Below, piece by piece: positions 11,002 to 23,319 of a DNA stretch of 41,278 bases. Positions within the stretch are counted from its first letter, which is position 1; the number at the start of each line of letters is the position of its first letter. Under the pieces are notes generated by a model. That model did not search any database. It saw only the letters and a list, made by a program, of their open reading frames with translations, and had not been told where the DNA came from. The stretch is taken from NCBI GenBank assembly GCA_023853785.1, contig JAJIRX010000864.1, forward strand, positions 1-41,278, in the 5' to 3' direction. The translations under genes and the position numbers were made by a program. The DNA is from Psilocybe azurescens (taxonomy: Eukaryota > Basidiomycota > Agaricomycetes > Agaricales > Agrocybaceae).

Positions 11002-14000
11002 ATGGCGAAGGATAATCCACAGAGTTCCAAGGAGTCCAAGTTCTCCAGCTGGCTTAGAAAGGGTCGGAGCCGGAGGCCAAGTACGACACCCACCCAATCA
11101 ACATCGTCTCTCCCTTTGGCCTCTTCAACAGCGCATTCTCGCGGTGAGACTGCTTTGGGTGAGCACCCTATCATCTCCCCGTTCATACTCTAATCTAAAC
11201 TCAATGTAGAATCATCTATTGCTACCATTCCAAGTCGTATGCGTCAAATAATCACCTCGCAAACGGCGTACTTACCCCAATCCTAGGTCATCGCACAGCG
11301 GCATTATCTGACGCACTACCACCAGCTAGTTTTTCAGTCGTTCAAGGTGATTGATTGTCTGAAGTTATCCCGATCGTCAAACTGATTGTCATCCGTAGAT
11401 GAACCCAAATCTTCGGCCCAGCAAGCCACGACCACGACCACCTCTCTCGATCAATCTCGTGGTGAGAAGACAGTTACATATTACGTCGATCGGGTATTAA
11501 CATTCCATTACCCTCCTCAAGGATTAGTCAGCAACCCCCCAGAGGACGGTCAGACAGCGCAGAAGACAGCGTCCAGTACAAACGATGTCCTAGGGGTAAT
11601 AGGAAGATCCATCTTGACACTCACAGTGAGGCTGCCAGAGATCTTAGACGGAAACCCAGTCAAGATGGCTCTTGGACTTGTGAAGCTGATCATCGAGATC
11701 CAAAAGGTTCGGCGTGGTTCTTCACACTGCCCACTAACTGACTATTGCCTCAGGCCGTGGCAGACAATATGGATGCCGTCAAACAAAGTCTAGCTTCGAC
11801 GCGCGTTCAGCTGGAGACAGTGGAGAAGGCACTGGGAGATTGGATGCCGAAGACTCCTCAAGAAGGCCAATGGATAGACCAGTTCAAATTGTACAGTTTA
11901 CAGTCTTCCCCAGCGAGAGTAAATTGACAACCATATCATAATTTAGGACCCTTGAAGAAGAACTGGTCAAATTGATCGAGCTGAGCAACGAGTGGCTCGT
12001 GAGGAAAGTTGCGGACCATGAGGATGAGAAAACGCGTATCACGGGAGTTTTCGAGCGCATCAGAGAGGCTAGAGTGCAGTTTGAGGTGTGTACCGCCTCT
12101 TCCTTTTCGCATCTCCCGTTTTATATCTCTCGTTTATTTAGCTGGCTATTGGGATTAGAGTCTTTAAGAGTGTGTACGACATGGAGAGGGCACTCAGGGT
12201 TCGTATATCGCTTGTTTCGCGCATCTCATGGCTCACGGTTCCGACAGAAACTCTTGTTCAATGGTCTCACACCCTCGAAGATTGCCGACCACAAATACCA
12301 CTTAGAGAGCCAAGAAGAGCGGCGCGTACGGCGCGAGGTATGCACGCCAGGAACCCGTGTCCGTATACTCGGCGATATCGTTACTTGGGCTAAGAATACC
12401 TCACGAGGCAGCCCAAATGTCTACTGGCTGTTTGGTCAAGCTGGGTCAGGAAAGACTACGATTTCCTATAGTGTTGCTCGTCGCTTCGAGTTTGCTGGGG
12501 ATCCCAACGACACCATCATCTTGGGAGGAAATTTCTTCTGCTCGCGACAGTTCGAGGAGAGTCGACTGTCTAAATGCATCATTCGTACGGTCGTGCATCA
12601 CCTCGCGCACAAATGCAGGGCATTCGCTGACCAGCTCAGTGACTTCGACACTGTTAATCAGAACGTTCATGCTCAGCTTGAGGATCTGCTCATTTCACCC
12701 TGGCAGGCGTCCAAACCTGCTAGGTGCCACGATCCATCGAAACCACCCCTACATTACCTTATTATCATCGATGCCCTGGACGAGATTGACGGGACAGGTG
12801 GATCCGAGTTTTTACGAGAGCTCCTGGATGTTATCGACAAAAACGAAAACCGGCTACAAGGGCTCAAGTTCTTCGTCACGAGCCGGCCAGACCCCAACCT
12901 TGTCAAACATGTGGATTCTCTCAAGTCGAAGCAACTTTACCGTCTTGAGGAGGTACCCCCGGACGAAGCGCAGGACGATATCAGAACATACCTGAGGGCT
13001 GAACTCCCGCATTTCGCGGGGCGTGAAGAGATCGAAGGCCTTGTAGTGCTGACGGCTGGATTATTCATCTATGCCGCCACTGTTGTGAAGTACTTAGTAA
13101 CACGTGGACGGTCGGAGCAGCAGACTTTCTTGAAGACGCTTCTAGCTTCCTCCAACTCGTTTAACCTGCAACCGTTGTCAAATAGGATGCCTTTCACATT
13201 GCTCGATACGTTATATTCTCAAATCCTCAACGAAGCTTTTCGTGATTTCATCCCCGAAGAGCAAGAATGGAAGGACCGGTGCAGTATCCTACACACATTC
13301 CTCTGTACCGCTGAGCGGACATCAACCTCTGTTGTTGCCAACCTTCTCTTCACTTCGGACTACACTGACGTCGTGGAAAAACTCCTCTCAGACCTCCATG
13401 CCGTGCTGTACCGCGAAGATGGCCGAGTCCTAGCTTACCACAAATCTTTTTCTGACTTCATATTTGATGAGACTCGTTCAGGCAACTTTTGGTGTGATCA
13501 AGCGAAGCACCATCGACTTCTCGCCGAGTCCTGCTTTCAGTCAATGAAGGATGGATTACGCTTCAACATAGCCAGTATCTCTTCATCATTTATGCTTGAT
13601 CTAGACAATCCCGGGGCTTGCGGACGCTAGGTCAAAGAAAACATCCCTCTTGTCTTGAGCTATTCTTGCCGGAACTGGAGTTACCATCTCTCCGCGGCCA
13701 CATCGACAATTTCAGATGGTCTGCATGACAGCATATCAGATTTCCTGCAACTTCGTGCATTATTTTGGATCGAGGCGATGAACCTCCTGGGTTTGCGTGG
13801 CCTCTGCGATTCGATGCTTCGAACAGCGCATGACTGGGTTATGAGTTCCCAAGTAAGTTTCATCTCAGTTAAATATCTCGTGTCTGACTTAACGTGCCAT
13901 TTAGGGCAGCGTTTCATTAGCAGAAAACCTCAGTGAGGCTAGATCTTTTGCGCTATATTTCAGTGGGAGCAGTGCTTCATCGTCGACTCCGCATCTGTAC

Positions 14001-16249
14001 ATATCTGCACTAGCAACTTGGCCACGGAACTTGGAACCTTGTCGAGGTTGGAAGACCCACTTTCCAAGGATTCCTGGTTTCACCAGCGCCTCGCTGGGCG
14101 GCACACTGTTGATGACTTTAAATGTGAATAGTCCAGTGTATGCAGTCGCAGTTTCGCCCGAATGGAAAACAAATTGTCTCTGGCTCTTACGACAAATCGG
14201 TGCGGGTCTGGGATGTGTCGACGGGCGACGAATTGAAGGTGCTGAAGAGCCATACAGATTCGGTCACATCGGTCGCATTTTCGCCAGATGGCAAACAGAT
14301 TGTCTCTGGCTCTTACGACAATTCGGTGCGGGTCTGGGATGTGTCAACGGGCGACGAATTGAAGGTGTTGAAGGGCCATACACATTGGGTCACATCGGTC
14401 GCATTTTCGCCAGATGGCAAACAGATTGTCTCTGGCTCTTACGACAATTCGGTGCGGGTCTGGGATGTGTCGACGGGCAACGAATTGAAGGTGTTGAAGG
14501 GCCATACACATTGGGTCACATCGGTCGCATTTTAGCCAGATGGCAAACAGATTGTCTCTGGCTCTGACGACAAATCGGTGCGGGTCTGGGATGTGTCGAC
14601 GGGCAACGAATTGAAGGTGTTGGAGGGCCATACATATTCAGTCACATCAGTCGCATTTTCGCCAGATGGCAAACAGATTGTCTCTAGCTCTCACGACGAA
14701 TCGGTGCGGGTCTGGGATGTGTCGACGGGCAATGAATTGAAGGTGTTGAAGGGCCATACAAGTTTGGTCACATCGGTCGCATTTTCGCCAGATGGCAAAC
14801 AGATTGTCTCTGGCTCTTACGACAAATCGGTGTGGGTCTGGGATGTGTCAACGGGCAATGAATTGAAGGTGTTGAAGGGCCATACAGATTTGGTCACATC
14901 GGTCACATTTTAGCCAGATGGCAAACAGATTGTCTCTAGCTCTCACGGCGAATCGGTGCGGGTCTGGGATGTGTCGACGGGCGACGAATTGAAGGTGTTG
15001 AAGGGCCATACACGTTTGGTCACATCGGTCGCATTTTCGCCAGATGGCAAACAGATTGTCTCTGGCTCTACGACAAATCGGTGCGGGTCTGGGATGTGTC
15101 GACGGGCAATGAATTGAAGGTGTTGGAGGGCCATACAGATTTGGTCACATCGGTCGCATTTTGCCAGATGGCAAACAGATTGTCTCTAGCTCTCACGATG
15201 AATCGGTGCGGGTCTGGGATGTGTCGACGGGCTGACGAATTGAAGGTGTTGAAGGGCCATACAAGTTTGGTCACATCGGTCGCGATTTTCGCCAGATGGC
15301 AAACAGATTGTCTCTGGCTCAGACGACAAATCGGTGCAGGTCTGGGATGTGTCAACAGGCTGACGAATTGGAGGTGTTGAGGGGCCATACAGATTCGGTC
15401 ACATCGGTTGCATTTTCGCCAGATGGCAAACAGATTGTCTCTGGCTCTTCCGACAAATCAGTGCGGGTCTGGGATATGTTGACGGGCAATGAATTGAAGG
15501 TGTTGTGGGGCCATACAGGTTGGGTCACATCGGTCGCATTTTTGCCAGATGGCAAACAGATTGTCTCTGGCTCTCGCGACGAATCGGTGCAGGTCTGGGA
15601 TGTGTCAACGGGCTGACGAATTGAAGATGTTGAAGGGCCATACAGATTGGGTCACATCGGTTGCATTTTCACCAGATGGCAAACAGATTGTCTCTGGCTC
15701 TTCCGACGAATCAGTGGGGGTCTGGGATGTGTTGACGGGCAACGAATTGAAGGTGTTGAAGGGCCATACAGATTGGGTCAGATCAGTCGCATTTTCGCCA
15801 GATGGCAAACAGATTGTCTCTGGCTCTTTTGATGAATCGGTGGGGGTCTGGGATGTGTTGATGGGTAACAAATTGAAGGTGTTGAAGAACCACACAGATT
15901 TGGTCAGATCGGTTGCATTTTCTCCAGACGGCAAACAGATTATCTCTGACTCAGGTGACAATTCTGTGCAGGTTTGCAATTTTGGATCTCTATATATCCG
16001 TGAGACGATATCCGATTTCAATCACTATGAAAAACACACTGGTTGGCTTCTCTCCCTGGTCACCGACACCGTCTCATGTTTGTGTCCCCTGAGTTGCTGC
16101 TCTCTGATGCTTCCAATATTCTTACTATACCGCACTCTTCTTCTTCCTCTGTTGACTTTGTACATGCAGCCCTTGGCCCTCAAATGGAAGGAGTGTTACC
16201 ATCTGTAGTGTCCACTTGTTTATTATCTCCCTTATACTCTTATCACTGA
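11002..16249 (+). pseudogene. NACHT-WD40 STAND protein (fungal NLR-like), disrupted
   Basis: This family acts as NLR-like signalling ATPases; the Podospora relatives HET-D/HET-E sense non-self through WD repeats. Translation starts at 11002 (MAKDNPQSS). Introns include 11159-11209, 11707-11753, 11891-11946, 12086-12141, 12199-12247 and 13853-13904. The N-terminal domain is helical (KMALGLVKLIIEIQK, then ADNMDAVKQSLASTRVQLE). The NACHT domain has Walker A GQAGSGKTT near 12436-12462 and Walker B LIIIDALDEID near 12760-12792. A helical linker with LRALFWIEAMNLLG follows, then about 15 WD repeats from 14139 and a tail containing NILTIPHSSSSSVDF. Lesions: in-frame TAG at 13628-13630 before VKENIPLVL, an extra A near 14161, TAG codons at 14533-14535 and 14911-14913, several +1/-1 shifts in the repeats, and a shift near 16040. 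The NACHT part alone could still make a truncated protein of about 800 residues. Confidence 0.85.
14173..15965 (+). repeat. Tandem 126-bp WD40-coding repeats (~14.5 units)
   Basis: The GGTCTGGGATGTGTC core recurs every 126 bp from 14206 (14206, 14332, 14458, 14584, 14710 and on), giving 42-residue WD units that are almost identical in DNA. The consensus is SGSxDxSVxVWDVSTG, ELKVL, then HTxxVTSVAFSPDGKQIV. Fourteen full units plus a terminal SGDNSVQV unit can be read. Residue 4 of the unit is Y, D, H, S, R, F or G. Residue 6 is K, N or E. Residue 9 is R, W, Q or G. The two residues after HT are DS, HW, YS, SL, DL, RL, GW or DW. Lesions are listed under the gene. Confidence 0.95.
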
Positions 16250-17683
16250 AATAAAAATCTGATTTCTCCATGTAAATTGGTCATGTTAAAATACTGTGTA
16301 ATGCACCTTACACGTGACTTGAATACCTTCTCTACATTCTGTAGATGTCTACACCTGTCGTCTTATCCACGATAGAGAACCTTCAGTTATGTTGCTGCAC
16401 TGCAATGATTTTTCTCCTTAACCAGTTTCCAGCATCATCTAGACAATCTTTTAACAGCATTAAGACTTCACTAATCCCAGATTAGAATGATGATGTGTAC
16501 TTTTGAGGGGTAGGATTGTAGGTAGGTGGAAGGACAATTGCTCTACAGCGTTCACCACTCATCGGCATTCGAGGCTCAGGAGTGGGTACATTGCGACTGC
16601 TGGAGAGACTGGAACATCAAAAACAGAATTTTGAGCTATCTCAGGACATTGGCAATATAATGTAAGCTACGTGCGGCACTTTGGTCCATATTTTCAATTT
16701 CGCAAATATATTGATTTCGACAGATGAAATGAACAGAAAGCATTAAACATAGCAACTCATAAATGTCATGCAATGCAATTGCTCCCAAGAAAGTATCGAA
16801 CATATTGCCTGAATCACCCCACGAAGTACAGAATTTCAGGTCACCTGAATATTGGACCAAAATGATCAACTTTTGCATACATTTTGGCCAAACCAAAAGA
16901 GATCTTGAAATACAACAATATGTCAGCCCCAAAAGAAATACAATAAGCAAGTTATATAAACCTGTTTCAGTGTGTTTGAAACCATAAACGAATGTTAAGT
17001 AATCAGACAATCCGAAAAGTGTTCTTACTGGCAAAATATCAGCATGATTTTCGGGCACAGTAAAATTTGAAACTTGAGTATGGCTGAAAGTAGTACCAAA
17101 TTGTGTTTTTTCTGTTTTCTTTTACTCCAATCATAAATATGGAATTTCATCAGACTTATCAGTGTGCACAAAAACATAAATAAATCACATTTTTTGGTAC
17201 ATTTTAAATAACTTGTACGCCTATTGTCAGACAATCTGACGTAAGTTGTACCTACTCAAGTCATACCCACTTGTAGCCTTGGACAAAATTCATAAAGAAT
17301 GGCAAAAATGATTAGACCTGGTAACGTTTATGACTCATGAGTAGAACAATAAAGAAAAGAGACAATAAGTACTCTTGACAAGTTGACAATAAACACGCAT
17401 TCCATAAAGGTGAATCTTGCCACATGTGTAAGAACTGAATCAAATGGGATAATGTCATTTAGTCGTGTGACCTCCATCATGGCTGAGTATGTCAATGCAG
17501 GGAAAGATGGATACCATCTGAAAGGATCGTATTGTCCAGGGTGAAGGGGTGTCTGTCATTGAACATGCAGGCGGACTCCAAAGCAAGACACAGTGATTTT
17601 TTGAATGCTTCCAACAATGGGGGTGGAAGCTGCAGTAGACAGGTAATATAGAATAAGACTGTTACCAATGTGTGTTGACGATC
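16250..17683. other. AT-rich spacer without a recognised gene
   Basis: The stretch lies between the NACHT-WD40 gene and the transposase 3' end. A 140-codon minus-strand frame (16636-17058) is rich in Leu, Cys and Tyr with no known motif and no neighbouring splice chain, so I do not call it a gene. It may be non-coding sequence belonging to the transposon. I looked for its left end here and did not find one. Confidence 0.4.
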
Positions 17684-20600
17684 TCAAAAATTCACTCCTT
17701 GATGTTGGTAATGCACAACCTCTTTTGGAACCTCTGGCAGCTCAGAACTGGCCTGACAACAGTCGCTATCAAGTGTGGCTGACTCGGGTGAGAAAGCCTT
17801 GTCAAATAGCACCTTAAATTCACGAATGACTGCTGGGCAGTCAGGCCTTTGTAAGAATCACCAGAGGTTGGCTCCTCAGGTGTAAGACTGTAGTATTGTG
17901 TGCTCCAAGGGGCCTGGTGCTCTTCATTAGGCAAATGAATTTACTGGGGGAATAGAGTACTCACCATCCACAAGATCATTGGTGTTGATCCGCTGCAAAA
18001 CACCAATCAGACATTCAAATGGAAATGTCCACCAAGACATTACAGGCCCAAAAGCTCAAGAAAATCGTAAACATGGAAGGCAGCGTGGACATTAACTTGT
18101 TTAGAGTGCGCAGCGGCATGGGGGTGTAAAGTATGGAGGTCATCAACCCATTCTTTCAGTAGTTGTTGATAGTGTGATGCTTGAGATGCAGTGGTGGTGT
18201 TTTGGACAATTAGAGTAACCACTTCAAATAGAGCCATTGAGTGATCGAGGAGGCACAGGAAATGTAAGTCTGAGTTTCTGGGAGTGGGTGATTGTGTGCC
18301 ATCGCCCCAGAGTGTGACAAGAGCAATTGGGATGTGGACTGTGCTTAGAATTTGCCATTTGCCAGCCTTTATGATACCGGCTGCAGCCTCTCCATAGTTG
18401 TGAGGCACAGAGTGGATCCATGTTGGCATTTGGGTTGTCTTGATAACCTTTTGGATGTACTTCAAAGTGTCAGAATCACATGTTTTTGGCAATGGCTCTG
18501 GGGCAGATAGAGGTAGGTTAAGGTGCTGTAATTCACGACCATCAATGATGATAAGAATAACAATAAGATAATAGTCTATACACCCATTGAACCAGCAATG
18601 ACACAATTTTCTCCTTAGTTGACAGATCAACTTTGCGATCATTACCATCTATTATCTTCTTTGACAGGAGGTTGAGATTGTCAGCCATATACATCAGGGG
18701 CTCCTTCTTCCTGGTGAGTAGCCGCTGACATAGCTGTACCTCATCAGGAGGATCCAGGTCACAAAAAGGGGCTGTTCAAGAAGGGTCTGGGTAGACCACA
18801 CTTGCTTTGCAGTCTTTTTGTCAAAACCTTGATATTTCATGTTCTTGTTGTCCTTGTACAGGGTCCAAGGATACAAGAATGCTGAAAGACAAGGCACCTG
18901 AACCTTTGCTTCAGAAGCATCCAGGTGGAGCACATATCAGCAGTGATACTGGACTAGGCCTTCCAGAATGCAATGCATGCTATCGACCACTAAAATCTTG
19001 ACTGGATTCCAGTACAGGAGCCTCCAAAGCTCAGACCAGCAAACCCCATGGAGTTGCTCAATCACTGACCTCTCTTTTGGGTCTGCGCATCTCACCAAGC
19101 CTTTGCATGTTGACACATCTCCTCCGGGTCCCTTTTGATCCAGGTATCAAGATCTGTGCGATATAATGTCTTCCAGTCACAGCAGTTACACACTGTGCAG
19201 TATATGTTAGCAGCTGTTCCTGCTGTCCCAGAAACCTTTCATTCTGCAGGTAAATCATTGAGAGAAATTATAATGGCTATTTTGACATGTTCTCCATCTA
19301 CGGAATCTGGTGTTGGTGTTAGGTGGTATCCAGGGCTCCAGCCAACAACCAGCTCATCAATAATTGGGCAAAGATAGTGGTTAAGTTCTTTGAGAGGGGG
19401 GCTCATGGGGTCCAGGTATGATGCCAACAGGAAATATAAATTCTGGGGTATATCATATGTCTTCTGGGAGATTGAGGTTTGCAATGGATATGATCCCAAT
19501 AGACTCATGAGAAGCACACTGGCTGGTATTTGGGTTAAAGAAGTCAATATGCATTGCAAATGCGAGCCAGATTGTATCTCCTCTGTCAATGAAAAGCTGT
19601 CTGGGGACGGGTCCTTCAAATAATTGCATAAAAGATGAGTCAAAAATGTTCTGGGTAGGATCATTACTGCTGTTTGAGTTGCGGGAGTGAATATTCAGCA
19701 TGGCATTGTTGCAGGCCGCTTTGCATGTGTGCAAAGCCACAGAATCGGTCAACGTGCATGCTAAGTAGTCTTGCAGTGACACAGAGACAAAAGGCTTGAT
19801 CGGGTATTGCGATCCATGCTTTGTCACTAATAAATTGGCACCACAGATTGATGGACCCTCTTTCTGACAATTTGGTTTGTACATTGGGCTGGGTAGGTGG
19901 AGGTGGTGGTAATGGGGTCATTGACGGACTTGTATGTGAAGTTACATGCAGAGCATGCTGTATATGTAGTTGAGTTGCCATCTAAGTCAAATCTGCCAAG
20001 TGCAGTGTAGAGACTGGTAGGTAGTTGCTGCAGAATTGATGCTTGGGACGTGGAATAGGAAGTGGATGGTTTTGAAATCCCTGACAACATTGCCAGTTGT
20101 ATTATCATTGAGACTATGTTGACAATAAAATCACAGGACTAAGTCCCAAAATAAAATGGGCAACAGTGACCAGGAGTATTGTGACCTGTGCAATTGTGTC
20201 TGATTTTCCAACAGGATTGTTTATAATATGATCTATAACACATCATTAGTAGTATTTAAGCTGTAATGTTATTGAAACTCACCAGCATTAATCAAGGTCA
20301 GAATATCTGGTTTTTTAGCCCCTAGGGAGAGGAGTGCTCTGAGCAGAGTGACACAAGAATGGATATTACGAACTAAGTTGAGGACTGCTCCTTTCCGTTG
20401 AAGTACCAAGTCCTCAAGTCTGGCTTTTCCAACACTTTTGAAATTGACAGGCCAGCAGACTGGACAAACATTGCTGCATGATCCACTATATTGAGCAACA
20501 CTCCGGTGTCCAGGAGGTTGACCAGAAAATTCCAATGTGGCACCAATTTCTTGTGCTTCATGTTCCACTGCTTCAAGGACAAGCAATTGCTTTTGTGCCT

Positions 20601-20808
20601 GTGCACTGAGGGGCTGACCTGCAGGGGTATCTCTCTTTGACCTTTTGGGTACACTAGTTTGAAATCTTTTTCTCCAAGAGGCGTTGAACGCTATCTTGAA
20701 CAGCAGCAATGGGTACCTGGCCAGTAGGTGTGTCACGGACACCAGGGGCAAAGTCCAGCCCAGTTGATTTTCAACCAGGTCCATCCCCCTTGTGTGATGG
20801 TGGTGCAA
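17684..20808 (-). pseudogene. Tnp2-like (CACTA/EnSpm-type) transposase, decayed
   Basis: This is a DNA transposase relic read leftwards. From the N-terminal side: KRSKRDTPAGQPLSAQAQKQ; a Cys-rich segment (CSACNFTYKS, YPAQCTN); SICGANLLVTKHGSQYPIKP; LFEGP and LFIDRGDTIWLAFAMHIDFF; ESIGIISIANLNLP; LNHYLCPIIDELVVGW, then VKIAIIISLNDLPAE; WSELWRLLYWNPVKILVVDS followed by MHCILEGLVQYHC; PVMSWWTFPFECLIGVLQRI; and EFKVLFDKAFSPES near the TGA at 17684-17686. The DELV/NDLPA block and the PV-x-x-WW-x-FPFE block fit the Tnp2 and DUF4218-like regions of CACTA elements. Several frameshifts occur, including one missing G near 18048. TGA replaces expected Arg codons at 19092-19094, 18937-18939, 17876-17878 and 17858-17860. 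A related fungal lineage such as Plavaka is the main alternative. Confidence 0.6.
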
Positions 20809-21038
20809 CAGTGGTGTGACAGTGAATAGTATTAGTAATACAGACTAATTTAAATTATAAAATTATTTAAAACATGTGAGCACGTGAACTATTTGCGCTG
20901 AAAGTTGGCCAAATGACAACAAAGAAAGCAAAATCTGAATTGCCAAGCATCGTCAAACTGCAGCAAGGCAAGTTTGCATATCATTGGGAGCCAGAATGAG
21001 GTCTGGTAAGATTTCTTTCTTCCCTTCCACCATCTCCA
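20809..21038. promoter_or_regulatory. Divergent intergenic region, AT-rich core
   Basis: This lies between the starts of the minus-strand transposase and the plus-strand partner gene. The core (about 20845-20875) is almost pure A/T. A shared promoter is inferred from arrangement only. Confidence 0.3.
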
Positions 21039-21473
21039 ATGTCTGACATACCATTTGGGAATGCAAATCCCCTAACTCAACTACTTCTCAAACTAATTCT
21101 ATTTCTGGCCGACCACTCAAACAGAAGCGCCTCCCTGTACAGCCACAATCAGAGCCCATCAATCAGGATCCCAAGCCCGGTGAGGATAATGCCGACAATG
21201 CAGAAGGTGGTCCTAGTAATACATCAAAGAAAGCCCGACAAAGCAGCACCATCTCTCTTTGCTCTCCATGCAAAAGAGAGTTTCAAAACCCAGAAAGGCT
21301 AACAACTGGCATACTAAGAAGAAGGATATTCCTCCTGAGGCTTCAAAGACAAAGGCAATGTATATTATTATTTTTTTCAGTGAAATAGGACTCACAATCT
21401 GCAATAATTTTAGCTTGCTCTTGAGACCCATATCCGTGCACTCTGGGGTCTGACTACCCAGAAATCTGGAGGT
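21039..21473 (+). pseudogene. 5' part of an uncharacterised gene, split by a TIR element
   Basis: Coding-like sequence starts at ATG 21039 (MSDIPFGNANPLTQ). After a one-base shift it continues as SISGRPLKQKRLPVQPQSEP and PGEDNADNAEGGPSNTSKKA. After another shift it continues as KPRKANNWHTKKKDIPPEAS. The composition (Pro, Lys, Asp/Glu, Ser) suggests a disordered, possibly nuclear, N-terminal tail. A donor-like GTATAT follows KTKA near 21359. The inverted-repeat element begins at 21474, and coding sequence of the same orientation resumes at 23690. I infer these are one gene interrupted by the insertion. Start and frames are uncertain. Confidence 0.35.
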
Positions 21474-21479
21474 CTTTAC

Positions 21480-21785
21480 ACGGCCCCCATTTTTGGTCGG
21501 ACTCCGGTCGGACTCCATCAGACTTTCTATATTCAGAATGAAGATTTTTCTGGTCTAGGACAGCTGAAATTTTCTGGTGAGATTCCGGTGAGATTCCGGT
21601 GAATATCCGACCGGACTACAAGTCCAACGGACTGTCCGGGTGGACTGTCCACTGGAATAATGCCAAACCAGCAGTCAAAGTCCAATGGAAATGACCGGAC
21701 AGGACCAACGGTAGTCCATCGGAATCCCACCAGACAAGACCAAGACCAACGGAAGTCCAATGGAAGTCCAATGGACAGCAAGCAC
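21480..21785. repeat. Left subterminal short repeats of the TIR element
   Basis: Variants of GTCCAAYGGA and TCCGGTGA/TCCGGTCGGA recur many times in both orientations, for example near 21500, 21580-21610, 21640-21660 and 21735-21775. They mirror the repeats at the other end of the element. Confidence 0.75.
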
Positions 21786-22329
21786 AGAGGATTGTTCATA
21801 TTAGTATTAATAAAAAGAAAATATTAATAGAAAAATAGAACTTAGATTAATTAAAGAGACATCACACAAAGAACACAGTAGAGAGTATAGAGTCAATAGA
21901 CTGATATATTTTTCTGAGTGTATATGGTCCTTATCAACAGAATTCTGTATTTTGTTCAGTCTGCAGGGTGAGCGGTCCGATGTGACAAGTTCAAAGTCAC
22001 ATGACTCAAATGTTTGTGAACCCGTGGCATGGATTCATTTCTTCCCACCCTTCATCTTTCCCCCCCTCTTCGCATAGGGCGGCTGTTCACGGCGAGGAAC
22101 GAGTGCGGTGGGCCCCACCGGTAAGTCATCCGCTTCCCTATCAGAATGAGTCGGGCGCTAACGGATTACGCAGTAGGTTTCCCCCCAGCGGACCTGCGTG
22201 GGGCTCACAACACCTGCTGATACGTGAGCAGTGCCCAGCACTCATGCATTCGAATGCCCCACTGACCCCCCCTTTCGCGAGCGCCCGTCGTGTCGCCTTT
22301 TGCTGCGAATCCCATCTGCCCTCTGTCGC

Positions 22330-22930
22330 AGCGCACCGTGTCCTGTTGGACGGCTGCCGCTGCCCATTTTGCATATGGCACCCGCCCTGTCCCCCTTTGG
22401 GCTGTCGCCCTCCGTTTCGCATACGGCGCCCGTTCCTTCCCCCTTTGGATCGTCATCCCCCCCCCTGTTTCGCATGCGACAGCATATCATGCCCTCTCAC
22501 AAGGCCGTTACCCTCCATTTTGCGTACGGCACCTGTTCCTTCCCCCCTTCAGATCGTCATCCCCCCATTTTGCATGTGATAGCATACCGTGCCCTCTCGC
22601 ATGGCCGTCGCCCTCCGTTTTGTATACAGCACCCCGTCCCTTCCCCCTTCGGATCGTCATCCCCTCCCCCTGTTTGCATGCAATAGCATACCTTGCCCTC
22701 TCGCACGGCTGTCGCCCTCCATGTCGTATACGGCACCCCATCCCTTCCCCCTTTGGATCGTCATCCCCCCCCTGTTTTGCATGCGATAGCACACCGTGCC
22801 CTCTTGCACGGCCGTTGCCCTCTGTTTCGCATACAGCACCCACCCTGTCCCCCTTTGGACCGCTGTCGCCTCTGTTTCGCATGCAACACCCATCCCATCC
22901 CCCTTTGGGTTGTCACCTGCCCCTGTTTTA
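22330..22930. repeat. GC-rich tandem satellite, ~104-bp period
   Basis: GTCATCCCC recurs at about 22451, 22555, 22653 and 22758, with partial units on either side. Each unit contains CCCTCTCGCACGGCCGTCG, a TTTGCATACGGCACC block, CCTTCCCCCTTTGGATC and a second block around the palindrome GCATGC. The long open frames across it on both strands are by-products of the repeat. CpG is frequent here, unlike the flanking transposon-derived sequence. Confidence 0.8.
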
Positions 22931-23319
22931 CATGCTGTTGCCCTCTGTTTCACACCCACTCTGTCCAATTTCGTGGTGTAGCTACTTTCCTATAAATACA
23001 TTAGTGTAGTTACTTTTCTATACATACATGTCGTAGTTAGCTTTGTTATATACTATTTTCAAGCTCTCGGAATGTCTGGGTTAGCATAAAACAAAATTTC
23101 TGTCAGATTGGACTTAGAATATTTTTGAGAACAGCAGTTTCCGGTGAGAAAGGGCTTATGTAATGTCTGCCCAACTTGACAAGTTGCATAATCTGTTATC
23201 TCTTCCTTCATCCACCACCATCTAAGCTCATCCTAGTGACCTAGCTTCCTTACTATGCCTCCCAAAGCTTCCAAGAACACTGCTACTGTCCCTAACTCCC
23301 CTCCCAAGTCTGCAATTAA

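Noticed and set aside
14173..15965. Regular 126-bp repeats considered as a CRISPR-like or satellite array.
   Set aside because: Units translate to WD40 repeats continuous with the NACHT gene, with no unique spacers; the organism is eukaryotic.
16636..17058. A 140-codon minus-strand frame.
   Set aside because: AT-rich sequence with no motif and no supporting splice sites; could be chance.
22290..23009. Long open frames on both strands across the 22-23 kb region.
   Set aside because: They arise from the stop-poor, GC-rich 104-bp satellite and mirror each other on both strands.
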